64,000 nt of DNA from contig CAKTDF010000011.1 in assembly GCA_934541115.1 (NCBI GenBank), positions 1 through 64,000 on the forward strand. The letters are read 5' to 3'. Of this stretch, positions 17,078-25,971 are shown one piece after another. Position 1 is the first letter of the stretch, and every line of letters begins with the position of its first letter. Origin of the DNA: an uncultured Eubacteriales bacterium. Its GTDB lineage: Bacteria > Bacillota > Clostridia > Oscillospirales > Acutalibacteraceae. Position numbers and translations under genes: made by a program. The notes under the pieces were generated by a model. That model was not told the DNA's origin, made no database searches, and saw only the letters and a list, made by a program, of their open reading frames with translations.

Positions 17078-18238
17078 TCAGATAACTCTGACCTTGATTA
17101 TGCCGTCAATGCCGCCGAGAATGGAGGCAAAGTCTGCATTACCGTTTTCAACATCGGCAATGGTGTAGGCGAGGTCTTTTTTGCTTTTGCTCAAAAGAGC
17201 GGCAACAGAAACGCCTGCGCCGGAAAAAGCAGCAGAAATATTGGCAAGTGCGTCCGGAAGATTTTTGTGAATTACGCAGACGCGGCGATCGGTGCTTTTT
17301 GCTGCGCAAAGATCCGGCAGATTGACCGAGTGTGTAATGTTACCGTTTTCAAGATAATCCGAAATCTCATCGGCCGCCATTACGGCACAGTTTTCCTCAG
17401 ATTCGGGCGTAGACGCGCCGAGGTGAGGAATGGCAATGATTCCGTTCTTACCGATGAGTTTTCCTGACGGAAAGTCGGTAACATAGCATGCGACCTTGCC
17501 GCTTTCAACGGCTTCAAGCAGGTCATCGTCATCAACAAGTCCGCCTCTTGAAAAGTTCATGATGCGCACGCCGTCTTTCATTGAAGAAAGAGCCTCTTTG
17601 CAAATCATGCCCTTTGTTGAGTCAAGGAGAGGAACATGAACGGTGATGTAATCGCAAGAGGTGAAGATGTCCTTGATATTATCGGTGAATCTTACCGACG
17701 GTGAAAGGCTCAGTGCGGCTTTGACAGAGAGGAACGGGTCGTAACCGATAACCTCCATGCCGAGCACACATGCCGAATTTGCAACGAGTGCACCGATTGC
17801 ACCCAGTCCGATCACACCGAGTTTTTTGCCGAGAATCTCCGGACCTGCAAATTTGCTCTTGCCTTTTTCAATGAGCTTTGAAAGCTCCGGCTCGTCTTTG
17901 ACGGTCTTGACCCATTCAATTGCGTCAACAACCTTTCTTGAAGAAAGCAGCAGACCTGTGAGAACAAGCTCTTTGACGGCGTTTGCGTTGGCGCCGGGAG
18001 TGTTGAAAACAACAACTCCCTTTTCGCCGCAAGCATCAACGGGAATATTGTTGACACCGGCTCCGGCTCTGGCAATCGCCTGAACCGAGGCAGGCAAGTT
18101 CATGTCATGCATACTTGCCGAGCGGACAAGAACCGCTTCGGGATTTTTTACGTCATCGCCGCAGATATAACCGCGGCTTTCAAGACGTGAGAGACCGACG
18201 GGAGAAATTTTGTTCAGAGTGAGGATCTCGCGGCTCAT
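17078..18238 (-). CDS. serA: D-3-phosphoglycerate dehydrogenase
   Basis: 386 residues. It oxidises 3-phosphoglycerate to 3-phosphohydroxypyruvate, the first step of serine synthesis, with NAD+. Visible motifs are the NAD-binding GLGAIG at residues 144-149, the catalytic Arg in FSRGG, and the catalytic His in IPHLGAST (near residue 278). A C-terminal region from about residue 315 (CVIHKNLPDALANISAAFSG) is an ACT-type domain, which often confers serine feedback in this family. The start ATG at 18238 overlaps the serC stop by 4 bp (ATGA), so the two are translationally coupled. No phosphoserine phosphatase gene is nearby. Confidence 0.95.
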   Translation of the reverse strand: MSREILTLNKISPVGLSRLESRGYICGDDVKNPEAVLVRSASMHDMNLPASVQAIARAGAGVNNIPVDACGEKGVVVFNTPGANANAVKELVLTGLLLSSRKVVDAIEWVKTVKDEPELSKLIEKGKSKFAGPEILGKKLGVIGLGAIGALVANSACVLGMEVIGYDPFLSVKAALSLSPSVRFTDNIKDIFTSCDYITVHVPLLDSTKGMICKEALSSMKDGVRIMNFSRGGLVDDDDLLEAVESGKVACYVTDFPSGKLIGKNGIIAIPHLGASTPESEENCAVMAADEISDYLENGNITHSVNLPDLCAAKSTDRRVCVIHKNLPDALANISAAFSGAGVSVAALLSKSKKDLAYTIADVENGNADFASILGGIDGIIKVRVI

Positions 18239-19320
18239 GAGTGTGCCTCCTCAAAATCCTTCATGAAAGCAACAAGCTTTTCAACGCCCTCAATCGGCAT
18301 TGCATTGTATGTTGAAACCCTCATACCGCCGGTTGAACGGTGACCCTTGAGGTTGACAAAGCCGCGTTCTTCTGCTTCTTTGATAAAGAGAGCGTCAAGC
18401 TCTTTGTCGCCGGTGACGAACGGAATGTTCATGAGTGAACGGTCTTCCTTGACAACAGTACCCTTGAAGAGCGATGAGGAGTCGAGGAAGTCATAGAGAA
18501 TGGCAGCCTTCTTTTCGTTATGCGCTTTCATTTTTTCAAGACCGCCGATGTCGTTCTTGATCCATTCAAGCATGAGCTTGCAGATGTAGATGCCGTAGCA
18601 CGGCGGGGTGTTATACATTGTGCCCTTGTCTGCATGGAGCTTATAGTCAAGCATGAGCGGGGTGAAGTCCATGGCGTTGCCGAGGAGGTCTTCGCGAACG
18701 ATTACGAGCGTTACGCCGGCAGGACCCATGTTTTTCTGAACGCCTGCATAAACAAGACCGAATTTTGAAATGTCGATAGGCTCAGAGCAGATGCATGAGG
18801 AAATATCTGAAACAAGAGGCACATTTCCGGTTTCCGGAATGTATTTGAACATTGTTCCGTAGATAGTGTTGTTCATGCAGTAATAAACATAGTCTGCCTC
18901 GGGATCAATGTCTTCTGCCTTGACCTTGGGAATGTAGGAATAATTCTTGTCTGCGCTGGTGGCAAGGAGTCTGACCTTGCCGTAACGGCAGGCTTCTTTA
19001 TAGGCAATGTTAGCCCAGTTTCCGGTTACGATGTAATCGGCTTTGTTGTTTTTGTTCATGAGGTTGAGCGGCACCATTGAAAACTGGGTTGAGCCGCCGC
19101 CCTGAAGAAAGAGAATCTTATAGTTGTCGGGAACATTCAGAACCTCTTTGACAAGTGCGATAGTCTCGTCGAGGATTCCCTGAAAAACCTTTGAACGGTG
19201 AGACATTTCCATAACTGACTGACCGCAGCCGTGATAATCGAGCATTTCCGAAGCGGCTTTTTTGAGCACTGATTCGGGCATCATCGAGGGACCTGCGGAA
19301 AAATTGTAAACTCTTGACAT
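18235..19320 (-). CDS. serC: Phosphoserine aminotransferase
   Basis: 361 residues. It converts 3-phosphohydroxypyruvate and glutamate to phosphoserine, using pyridoxal phosphate. The start is ATG 19320 (MSRVYNFSAGPSMMP) with the site agaggtg upstream; GTG 19329 is upstream in frame but overlaps that site. The N-terminal YNFSAGP motif and GVQKNMGPAGVT, which carries the PLP lysine, are diagnostic, as is the RSTGGMRVS segment near the C-terminus. It is the first gene of the serCA operon, with a strong promoter and a structured leader upstream. Confidence 0.96.
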   Translation of the reverse strand: MSRVYNFSAGPSMMPESVLKKAASEMLDYHGCGQSVMEMSHRSKVFQGILDETIALVKEVLNVPDNYKILFLQGGGSTQFSMVPLNLMNKNNKADYIVTGNWANIAYKEACRYGKVRLLATSADKNYSYIPKVKAEDIDPEADYVYYCMNNTIYGTMFKYIPETGNVPLVSDISSCICSEPIDISKFGLVYAGVQKNMGPAGVTLVIVREDLLGNAMDFTPLMLDYKLHADKGTMYNTPPCYGIYICKLMLEWIKNDIGGLEKMKAHNEKKAAILYDFLDSSSLFKGTVVKEDRSLMNIPFVTGDKELDALFIKEAEERGFVNLKGHRSTGGMRVSTYNAMPIEGVEKLVAFMKDFEEAHS

Positions 19321-19347
19321 GGTTGACACCTCTGCTTTCTATAATCC

Positions 19348-19391
19348 ATTTCGCACGGCGGACAAAAAGAGTCCGAAGCCTTGCGCGAAAT
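19348..19391 (-). promoter_or_regulatory. Structured leader of serCA
   Basis: On the minus strand, the leader begins with an outer stem (atttcgc/gcgaaat) enclosing an inner stem (cggac/gtccg) over a T-rich loop. It starts within a few bases of the predicted transcription start. There is no T-run after it, so it more likely stabilises or gates the mRNA than terminates it. It matches no riboswitch class I recognise. Confidence 0.45.
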
Positions 19392-19400
19392 ATATAAGGA

Positions 19401-19430
19401 ATTATACTCTATATTATGCTGTGATGTCAA
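19401..19430 (-). promoter_or_regulatory. Sigma-A promoter of serCA
   Basis: Reading the minus strand, TTGACA (19430-19425) and TATAAT (19406-19401), both perfect consensus, are separated by 18 bp. Transcription should start near 19394. Confidence 0.85.
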
Positions 19431-19565
19431 GGCAGAACACTGCGATTTTAGAGCGTTAAAGCACAAAATTGCTGCTTTTTTGCAGTGTTTGCCCGTTATA
19501 TGGGAGTAATTGTTATTATTAAGCGAAAAAATGTTCTTTTGGGGCTTTTCTTTTTTTGTTTGGTA

Positions 19566-19574
19566 TGTTAAAAT
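19566..19574 (+). promoter_or_regulatory. Possible extended -10 promoter of the BIG2 protein gene
   Basis: TGTTAAAAT (TG, one base, TAAAAT) lies about 90 bp before the start at 19665. No good -35 is visible. It is divergent from the serCA promoter in the 344-bp gap 19321-19664, which otherwise holds only leader sequence. Confidence 0.35.
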
Positions 19575-19664
19575 CAGACTGAACATATTGTAGCTTGATT
19601 TGTCAGCAATCGGTCAGTTTTTTTTACTGCCTTATAAGTGTGAATATGAAAAAGGAGGATAAAT

Positions 19665-21317
19665 ATGAAACGAATTTTTTCCTTTATGATGGCATTGCTG
19701 CTTTTAGCCTCGTGCGCAGTGCCGGCGTTTGCCGCCGCGGACGACGTTACTTATTATGTCAGCCAGGAGGAACAGGACATTTTTCTCGGACAGACCTACA
19801 AGAGAAAGATTACCTCAAAGCCCTCCGGCGCGGATACTTCAATAGCTGTTTGGACCAGTGACAATCCCAAGGTCGCTTCGGTAAATAAAAAGACCGGTGT
19901 AATTACCGGCAAAAAGAAAGGCAGCGCAACGATAATGGTTGAAGTAGGGGAGGAAACCTTCCTTTTCAAGGTTACCGTTGTCAATCCGTATCTCAACAAC
20001 AAAACAAAAAGTGTCTATCTCGGTCAGAAGTTCACCCTCAAGGTCATCGGCGGCAGCGGCACCGTTAAATGGAAAAGCGCTAACAGCAAAATCGCCTCCG
20101 TTGACAAAAACGGCGTTGTCAAGACAAAAAAAGCAGGAAAAACAACAATAACCGCAACGCGTAACGGTGTTCAGATGAAGTGTACGGTCACAGTCAAAAA
20201 GCCGAGTCTTAAGACAACAAGTCTGACCCTTCAGCGCGGTGATAAAACAACTTTGAAAATTAACGGCGGCACCGGCACCGTTAAGTGGAAGAGTGCCGAC
20301 ACAAAGATTGCAACGGTGAGCAAAAAGGGCGTTGTTACCGCCAAAAAGCTCGGCAAAACAACCGTCACAGCCACGGTCAACGGTTATACTCTCAAGTGCA
20401 AGGTTGCAATTTATGCCCACAGTCTCAACAAAACGAGTCTGAAGCTCGAAGCGGGCAACAGCTACCGGCTTGTTATGAGCGGCGGCAGCGGAACCACAAA
20501 ATTTTCAAGCAGCAATTCCAAGGTTGCCTATGTCAACAAGAGCGGCATCGTTACCGGAAAAAGTAAGGGTACGGCAACGATCACCGCAGTCAAAAACGGC
20601 GTAAAAATGACATGCAAGGTTACGGTCACCGTTACACCGCTTGCCGTTCCGTCCGGAAAAAAGCAAATTGTTGCCGAATATAATAAGGCTATCAACAAGG
20701 TTAAAGGAACAAAGAACTTTTCGTTTGTTTGCAAAAAAGATCCCGATTATATTTTAAAAAGATGCGAAGGAACAAAAGCAAATGTTTTTTCAACGCTGAT
20801 CAAGACATTGATGTTCTCAGGCTCAACAAAGTCTTATGCTGTTCAAAACGGCACGGCGTACCTCGTTAAAAACGGAACAAAGGCTAAGAACGGCACTGAC
20901 GTCGGCGCATTTATTCCTCCTTATTACAAGGAGTGTAACATACCGACAGCCGGAATTAAAAAGGCGAGCGCAAAGCAGGTGGGCAGCGGCTGTCTGTTGA
21001 CTTTGACATTGGTCAAGGAGCAGTCGCACTTCAGCGGAAAAACAAGCACGCCGACCGTTTATAACAAAATGGTTTCAACTCCGTTTGACATTTCGGTGTT
21101 GAAGATTACAGATGACAAGGATATGCCGCTCTTCACCGTAACTTATCCCGGAACAGTGGTCAAGGCTCTTCTTGACAAGCGCGGCAGGCTGATTTCTCTT
21201 GACGTTACGGCAGAGCAGACCTTGGGCTTTGACTTGAGAGAAACCGGAATAAACGCGGAAAATTCAAGCTTTATGGCGGAAATTACAGACAAGATAACTT
21301 ATACGTTCACTTATTAA
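19665..21317 (+). CDS. Secreted protein with four BIG2 (Ig-like) domains
   Basis: 550 residues. ATG 19665 follows aaaaaggaggat. The signal peptide MKRIFSFMMALLLLASCAVP ends near AFA-AAD. Residues about 28-325 form four bacterial Ig-like group 2 repeats with the typical 'W.S.N.K.A.V...G.VTGKK.G.ATIT' pattern (for example KWKSADTKIATVSKKGVVTA). BIG2 domains are found in surface and adhesion proteins. Residues about 330-550 form a separate, unrecognised C-terminal domain. There is no LPXTG or membrane anchor, so it is secreted or non-covalently attached. It lies upstream of the exported MBL-fold protein on the same strand, with 79 bp between them. Confidence 0.88.
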   Translation: MKRIFSFMMALLLLASCAVPAFAAADDVTYYVSQEEQDIFLGQTYKRKITSKPSGADTSIAVWTSDNPKVASVNKKTGVITGKKKGSATIMVEVGEETFLFKVTVVNPYLNNKTKSVYLGQKFTLKVIGGSGTVKWKSANSKIASVDKNGVVKTKKAGKTTITATRNGVQMKCTVTVKKPSLKTTSLTLQRGDKTTLKINGGTGTVKWKSADTKIATVSKKGVVTAKKLGKTTVTATVNGYTLKCKVAIYAHSLNKTSLKLEAGNSYRLVMSGGSGTTKFSSSNSKVAYVNKSGIVTGKSKGTATITAVKNGVKMTCKVTVTVTPLAVPSGKKQIVAEYNKAINKVKGTKNFSFVCKKDPDYILKRCEGTKANVFSTLIKTLMFSGSTKSYAVQNGTAYLVKNGTKAKNGTDVGAFIPPYYKECNIPTAGIKKASAKQVGSGCLLTLTLVKEQSHFSGKTSTPTVYNKMVSTPFDISVLKITDDKDMPLFTVTYPGTVVKALLDKRGRLISLDVTAEQTLGFDLRETGINAENSSFMAEITDKITYTFTY

Positions 21318-21396
21318 AAGCGGAATTTGGCTTTTTCGCGGAGAAAGGCGAAAAGCTGAATAATAAAAACAAAACGAAGAAAGGCATGAGGGAAAA

Positions 21397-22758
21397 ATGA
21401 CAAAAATCATTGCAGCGTTTTTAGCGTTCGTTCAAAGCATACTGCTGCTTTTCGGAATCGGTTCCGAAAGCGTGGAAAAATGGAAGCTTAATATGCCGGC
21501 ATATGACGGCGGCGTAATCTGCGAGACGGTTTATAACACCGGCTCCGGCATTTTGAGCGACAGCGAGGGACCGACCGAAAATGACGGAAAAATGCAGCTT
21601 GTTTCTGCCACTAAAAAGGAGGAATATGAAGCATACTGCGAAAAGCTCCGGGACAACGGTTTTGAAAAAACCTATGAAAATGAGCTTTACGGCGTGTTGT
21701 GCGACGCATTCAGAAAAGACGGAAAGCTATATTATCTGTACTACAGCAAAGAGCTTTCCGAGGCAAGAATTATCGAGGATACCTGCACAAGGAATTTTGA
21801 GGATTTCGGCTATACCTTTGGTGAGGGCGAAAGCGTTACGGTCTATCAGTTTGACCACCGCTATGCTCAAAGCTACAAAGAGGACGAAGTGCTTTCAACC
21901 AACGGTATGATGTATATTATCCGTCTTGCAGACAACAGCCTTGTTGTGATCGACGGCGGCTCCATACGTCAGTCCTCGGACGAAAACATTGAAAAATGCT
22001 TTGACCTTATGCGCAAAATCACCGGCACTCACGAGGGAGAAAAGGTGAGAATTGCCCTTTGGTACGGAACGCACGGTCACAGCGACCACGTTACGTTTTT
22101 CTATAAGCTTCTTGGTTTTTATCACAAGGAAATCGACCTTGAGCGCGTTATGTTCAATTATCCCGCGCTTTCAAATATTGAACACGATGCAAGAATTGAT
22201 ATGTATCGGAATCGTCTTGCAAAGTTTTATCCGTCCGTCAAGTATCTTGCGCCGCACACGGGTATGAGCTTCAGCGTCGCCAACCTTAAGGTTGATGTTC
22301 TGTATACTCACGAGGACGCTGTTTCTGCCGTGACGGGAAAAACGCCGATTAAAAATGCCAATGACGGCTCAACCGTTTGCCGTTTGACCGCGGCAGGTAA
22401 GAGCTTTCTTGTTTTCGGCGATCTCAACGTGCTTGGTGAAAGAAAGATGACTGCAATGCACGGAAAAAAGGTCTTTAAAACCGACCTTCTTCAAGCACCG
22501 CATCACCTTTATAATTCCGACGCGGTTATTTATGCAAATTCAAAAGCGGATTATGTTCTTTGCTCAATGTCTCTCGGCAGAGCTAAGACCGGACTTCTTG
22601 GCTACAGTTCTTCAAAGCTTTTCTACAAAAAGTCACAGATGCTCTTCGCTGACGATGCGCTCTATGCGGTTGAAATGAGCGGCGACGGACTCTTTGTTTC
22701 GTCCGGCAGCACAGGCTGCGTGCCTTATGACGGCTCATCGATGAATACGGTTAGGTAA
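21397..22758 (+). CDS. Exported metallo-beta-lactamase-fold hydrolase
   Basis: 453 residues starting at ATG 21397. The N-terminus (FLAFVQSILLLFGIG) is a signal or anchor helix. An N-terminal region of about 150 residues precedes the MBL domain. Metal-binding motifs are the central THGHSDH (HxHxDH type), a later GDLN with the bridging Asp, and APHH near the end of the fold. The ComEC-like layout suggests a zinc hydrolase of phosphoesters or lactone-type substrates, but the substrate cannot be read from sequence. It probably shares a transcript with the BIG2 gene; a compound repeat element begins right at its stop. Confidence 0.82.
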   Translation: MTKIIAAFLAFVQSILLLFGIGSESVEKWKLNMPAYDGGVICETVYNTGSGILSDSEGPTENDGKMQLVSATKKEEYEAYCEKLRDNGFEKTYENELYGVLCDAFRKDGKLYYLYYSKELSEARIIEDTCTRNFEDFGYTFGEGESVTVYQFDHRYAQSYKEDEVLSTNGMMYIIRLADNSLVVIDGGSIRQSSDENIEKCFDLMRKITGTHEGEKVRIALWYGTHGHSDHVTFFYKLLGFYHKEIDLERVMFNYPALSNIEHDARIDMYRNRLAKFYPSVKYLAPHTGMSFSVANLKVDVLYTHEDAVSAVTGKTPIKNANDGSTVCRLTAAGKSFLVFGDLNVLGERKMTAMHGKKVFKTDLLQAPHHLYNSDAVIYANSKADYVLCSMSLGRAKTGLLGYSSSKLFYKKSQMLFADDALYAVEMSGDGLFVSSGSTGCVPYDGSSMNTVR

Positions 22759-22760
22759 GC

Positions 22761-23041
22761 TTAAGCCGAGGAGAGTCGAACTCAGTGCGGTTTTTTAAGG
22801 CAAATTTTCACCGATACTGCGTTAAAAAGCCTCGCAATGCGTCAGCATTACTCACCTTTTTGCCTTGTCTCGGCAAAAATTTGCTCTTAAAAAACTGCTT
22901 CACACCTGAAGGATTTGTTTTTTGGTGCAGTGTGGTTCTTCTTTGGCGAGGCAATACTTCCGTATTGTGAGACAAAAAGAGCCGCAATGTGCCGGAAAAC
23001 AAATTCTTCGGGCGCATTGCGTTCAACTCTCCTCAGCTTAA
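22761..23041. repeat. Compound palindromic repeat element (MITE-like)
   Basis: The ends are 16-bp inverted repeats: left 22761-22776 and right actctcctcagcttaa (23026-23041), with one mismatch. The same 16 bases occur again at 23097-23112. Between the ends lie two large back-to-back hairpins. In the first, ggttttttaag pairs with cttaaaaaac and gcaaatttt with aaaatttgc. In the second, gaggcaatac pairs with gtattgtgag around TTCC, with longer imperfect outer arms. No transposase frame is present. It looks like a non-autonomous mobile repeat. Confidence 0.65.
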
Positions 23042-23049
23042 CGAACTCA

Positions 23050-23085
23050 GGGACTGTTCTGGTTGATTTCGGAACAGTCCCTTTT
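23050..23085 (+). terminator. Rho-independent terminator between repeat copies
   Basis: Stem gggactgttc/gaacagtccc with a 12-nt loop, followed by TTTT. It lies between two copies of the 16-bp repeat end and closes transcription from the MBL-fold gene. Confidence 0.85.
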
Positions 23086-23139
23086 AATTACGCGGTACTC
23101 TCCTCAGCTTAATCATCGGTTACTTAAAACGCAAAAGTA

Positions 23140-23168
23140 TTGAATTGTTGAGGAAAATTTGATATATT
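23140..23168 (+). promoter_or_regulatory. Sigma-A promoter of pepD
   Basis: TTGAAT (23140-23145), a 17-bp spacer and TATATT (23163-23168). Expected to drive pepD and the following peptidase gene. Confidence 0.6.
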
Positions 23169-23232
23169 ATTGGTATTATTATTTTTATATTGTTCGGACA
23201 GATCGTTCTGTCCGTATTCCGGAGGGATAACA

Positions 23233-24642
23233 ATGCTGGAAAATACAGAACCCAAACGCGTGTTTCATTATTTTGAGGCGATATCGGCGATTCCACGCGG
23301 TTCGGGAAACACAAAAGCAGTCAGTGATTACTGCGTTCGCTTTGCAAAGGAGCACGGTCTTGAGGTCACGCAGGACGCGCTCAACAATGTCATAATTAAG
23401 AAAAAGGCTTCGGCAGGCTATGAAAATCACGCTGCCGTCATTCTTCAGGGCCATCTTGACATGGTTTGTGAAAAAGAGGCGGGACTTGATTTTGACTTCT
23501 TGCGTGACGGTTTGAGACTCCGCCTTGACGGCGATCTTCTTTCTGCCGAGGGAACAACGCTCGGCGCGGACGACGGCATTGCCGTTGCAATGATTCTCGC
23601 CGTGTTGGAGGACGAAGCTTTGCCGCATCCGCCGATTGAGGCAGTTTTTACAATTGACGAGGAGACAGGAATGGACGGAGCGGAGGCACTTGACGTCTCT
23701 TTGCTGAACGGTTCAACGCTCATCAATCTCGACTCGGGCGAGGAAGGCGTTCTCACTGTTGGCTGTGCAGGGGGCGCAAAGGTCGATATGTTCCTCCCGC
23801 TGAAAAAGGAGAAAAACGGTTTAGGCTGCAAAAAGATTACGGTTTCCGGTCTTCTGGGCGGTCATTCCGGAATTGACATCAACAAAGGCAGACTCAATGC
23901 AGATAGGCTGCTTGCGTCCTTGCTCTCGGCTCTTCCTTTTGAATTCAGACTGGTTTCAATTAACGGCGGTTTTAAAGATAACGTAATTCCCAATGCATGT
24001 GAGTGCGTTATTGCGGCAAATGAAGACCCTGCAGAAACGGTTGCCGCTTTTCTCGGAGATAATACTGTTTCTTCTGACGGAGGACTTAAAATTACGGTTG
24101 AAGACGTTGAAACGGCGGAAAGCTGCTTTGACCTCGCTTCAACAAAGTGCGCGCTTGATTTTTTGAACGCTCTTCCGTGCGGTGTTGCCTCAATGAGTGA
24201 AGATATGGACGGACTTGTTCAATCCTCTTCAAACATCGGAATCCTCAGAACAGAAGACAACGGAATTATTTGTGTAATGTCCGTCAGAAGCAGTGTGGCT
24301 GCCGAAAAGCAGCAGCTGCTTGACAAAATCGAAGAGGAAGCAAAGCGCTCCGGTGCCGAGCTTAAAACTCACGGTCATTATCCTGCATGGGAATACAGAA
24401 AGAACTCAAGGCTCAGAGAAACCATGGTTGATGTTTTCAAAAAGCTTTATGGAAAAGAACCACAGGTTGAAACTGTCCATGCCGGATTGGAATGCGGACT
24501 TTTCAGCCAAAAATTTGAGAATTTTGACGCCGTTTCGATGGGACCGGACATGTGGGATATTCATACGGTCAACGAAAGGCTTTCGGTTTCCTCAACCGAG
24601 CGTACTTATAATTATTTATGCAATTGTTTAAAGGAGCTGTGA
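23233..24642 (+). CDS. pepD: Aminoacyl-histidine dipeptidase (M20 family)
   Basis: 469 residues. ATG 23233 follows ggagggataaca; the frame extends upstream without a ribosome site. It is a zinc dipeptidase of the carnosinase-like PepD type that cleaves Xaa-His and other dipeptides in the cytoplasm. Visible motifs are EAISAIPRGSGNT at the start, the metal site LQGHLDMVCEK, GADDGIAVA with the bridging Asp, and the catalytic Glu in FTIDEETGMDGA. The length fits the family. The next peptidase gene starts 5 bp after its stop, and a peptide ABC transporter follows, which suggests a peptide-utilisation cluster. Confidence 0.95.
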   Translation: MLENTEPKRVFHYFEAISAIPRGSGNTKAVSDYCVRFAKEHGLEVTQDALNNVIIKKKASAGYENHAAVILQGHLDMVCEKEAGLDFDFLRDGLRLRLDGDLLSAEGTTLGADDGIAVAMILAVLEDEALPHPPIEAVFTIDEETGMDGAEALDVSLLNGSTLINLDSGEEGVLTVGCAGGAKVDMFLPLKKEKNGLGCKKITVSGLLGGHSGIDINKGRLNADRLLASLLSALPFEFRLVSINGGFKDNVIPNACECVIAANEDPAETVAAFLGDNTVSSDGGLKITVEDVETAESCFDLASTKCALDFLNALPCGVASMSEDMDGLVQSSSNIGILRTEDNGIICVMSVRSSVAAEKQQLLDKIEEEAKRSGAELKTHGHYPAWEYRKNSRLRETMVDVFKKLYGKEPQVETVHAGLECGLFSQKFENFDAVSMGPDMWDIHTVNERLSVSSTERTYNYLCNCLKEL

Positions 24643-24647
24643 TTTAA

Positions 24648-25718
24648 ATGCAGACTGAATCAGTAGTAAGAATTCAAAAAGAGCTTGAAAAGGACAGTGC
24701 TCTGCTTGTTGCAAGCGTGCCAAACAGATTTTATCTCACCGGCTTTGATACCAGTGACGGCTATGTTCTCATCACACCGGAAAATGCATATTTTCTTATA
24801 GACTTCCGCTATTTTGAAAAGGCGAAGGAAATTGTAAAAAGCTGCGAGGTCAGACTGTCCACCGCCGCTTTTAAGGAGATTGCCGAACTTTGCCGAGGTA
24901 ACGATATTTCAACGCTTTATGTTGAAAGCGATTATGTTTCGCTAAAGCTTTATAACAGTCTCAAGGAGGCTGTTGCACCGACTCTTGTTTCCGACAGCGG
25001 TCGCTTTGACGCGCTCATTCGTGAGATGCGAAGCATCAAAACGGAAAAGGAGCTTTCTCTCATCAAAGAGGCGCAAAAGCTTACAGACGACACGTTCTCA
25101 TATATACTTGAAAGAATTGAAGCCGGACGTACCGAACGTGACGTAATGCTCGATATGGAGTTTTATATGCGCCGCCTTGGTTCGGAGGGCGTTTCGTTTG
25201 ATTTCATTGTTGTTTCCGGCAAAAATTCCTCATTGCCGCACGGTGTTCCGACAGACAAGAAAATTGAAAAAGGCGATTTTCTCACCATGGACTTTGGCGC
25301 GATCGTTGGTGGCTATCATTCGGACATGACAAGAACGGTTGCGGTAGGCGAGGTTTCGGACGAGCAGAAAAAGGTATATGAAACCGTTCTCAAGGCTCAG
25401 CTCGCCGCAATTGATGCTGCAAAGCCGGGGGTCAGCTGCAAGGCTGTTGACAAGGTTGCAAGAGATATCATTTATTCCGCAGGCTATGAGGGCTGTTTCG
25501 GTCACGGTCTCGGTCACAGCGTCGGCGTTGAAATCCACGAATGGCCGAATTTCAATACCCGCTGCGACGCGATTTTTAAGCCGGGCACCATCATGACCGT
25601 TGAACCGGGCATTTATCTTGAAAACAAGTTCGGCGTTAGAATCGAGGATATGATTTTCGGTCTTGAAGACGGCTGTGAAGTTATTACAAAGAGCGAAAAG
25701 CAACTCATTTGCCTGTAA
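24648..25718 (+). CDS. Xaa-Pro aminopeptidase/dipeptidase (M24 family)
   Basis: 356 residues. ATG 24648 is preceded by aaaggagctgtga. A creatinase-like N-terminal domain (to about residue 125) precedes the pita-bread metallopeptidase domain. The metal ligands are visible: Asp residues in FLTMDFGAIVGGYHSDMTRT, His in GHGLGHSVGVEIHE, Glu in TVEPGIY and Glu in GVRIEDM. It removes N-terminal residues before proline or splits Xaa-Pro dipeptides. It lies 5 bp after pepD and is probably co-transcribed with it. PepQ and PepP types cannot be separated by eye. Confidence 0.93.
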   Translation: MQTESVVRIQKELEKDSALLVASVPNRFYLTGFDTSDGYVLITPENAYFLIDFRYFEKAKEIVKSCEVRLSTAAFKEIAELCRGNDISTLYVESDYVSLKLYNSLKEAVAPTLVSDSGRFDALIREMRSIKTEKELSLIKEAQKLTDDTFSYILERIEAGRTERDVMLDMEFYMRRLGSEGVSFDFIVVSGKNSSLPHGVPTDKKIEKGDFLTMDFGAIVGGYHSDMTRTVAVGEVSDEQKKVYETVLKAQLAAIDAAKPGVSCKAVDKVARDIIYSAGYEGCFGHGLGHSVGVEIHEWPNFNTRCDAIFKPGTIMTVEPGIYLENKFGVRIEDMIFGLEDGCEVITKSEKQLICL

Positions 25719-25752
25719 TTTGTCGATTTACGAACGTAAAAACAGAAACAAC

Positions 25753-25781
25753 TTGCAATTTAAGACTAATTGTGTTATGAT
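25753..25781 (+). promoter_or_regulatory. Sigma-A promoter of the peptide transporter operon
   Basis: TTGCAA (25753-25758), a 17-bp spacer and TATGAT (25776-25781). This leaves a leader of about 185 nt before dppB. Confidence 0.65.
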
Positions 25782-25787
25782 GTGTGA

Positions 25788-25971
25788 ATAACATCGGTCT
25801 CTGTCTCTAAAAAAATCAAAAAGCGATTATAAAAATTTGCGCAAAAAGGGTACCCTTTTTGTAATGCTTGCAAAGCAAGCATTATCACTTCTTGTTATGG
25901 GAGAGACTGTGCGGGCTTTTGCCCGAGAGAAATATGCGGAATTTTTAACGTAAACAAGGGAGTTGAAACTT
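25788..25971 (+). promoter_or_regulatory. Structured leader of the peptide transporter operon
   Basis: Three local hairpins are visible: the palindrome aaaaagggtaccctttt (25843-25860), aatgcttgc/gcaagcatt with loop aaa (25863-25883), and cgggcttttgcccg (25912-25925). In addition, ggtctct near the 5' end can pair with gagagac (25902-25908), which would enclose the first two. The layout looks like a regulatory leader, but it matches no riboswitch or T-box that I know. Confidence 0.4.

Noticed and set aside
21333..21358. Hairpin gctttttcgc/gcgaaaaagc between the BIG2 and MBL-fold genes as a terminator
   Set aside because: The stem has mismatches and there is no T-run after it, so read-through into the MBL-fold gene is likely.
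25843..25860. Palindrome aaaaagggtaccctttt as terminator of the peptidase gene
   Set aside because: It lies downstream of a good promoter for the next operon, so it is more likely part of that leader, though a double role cannot be excluded.
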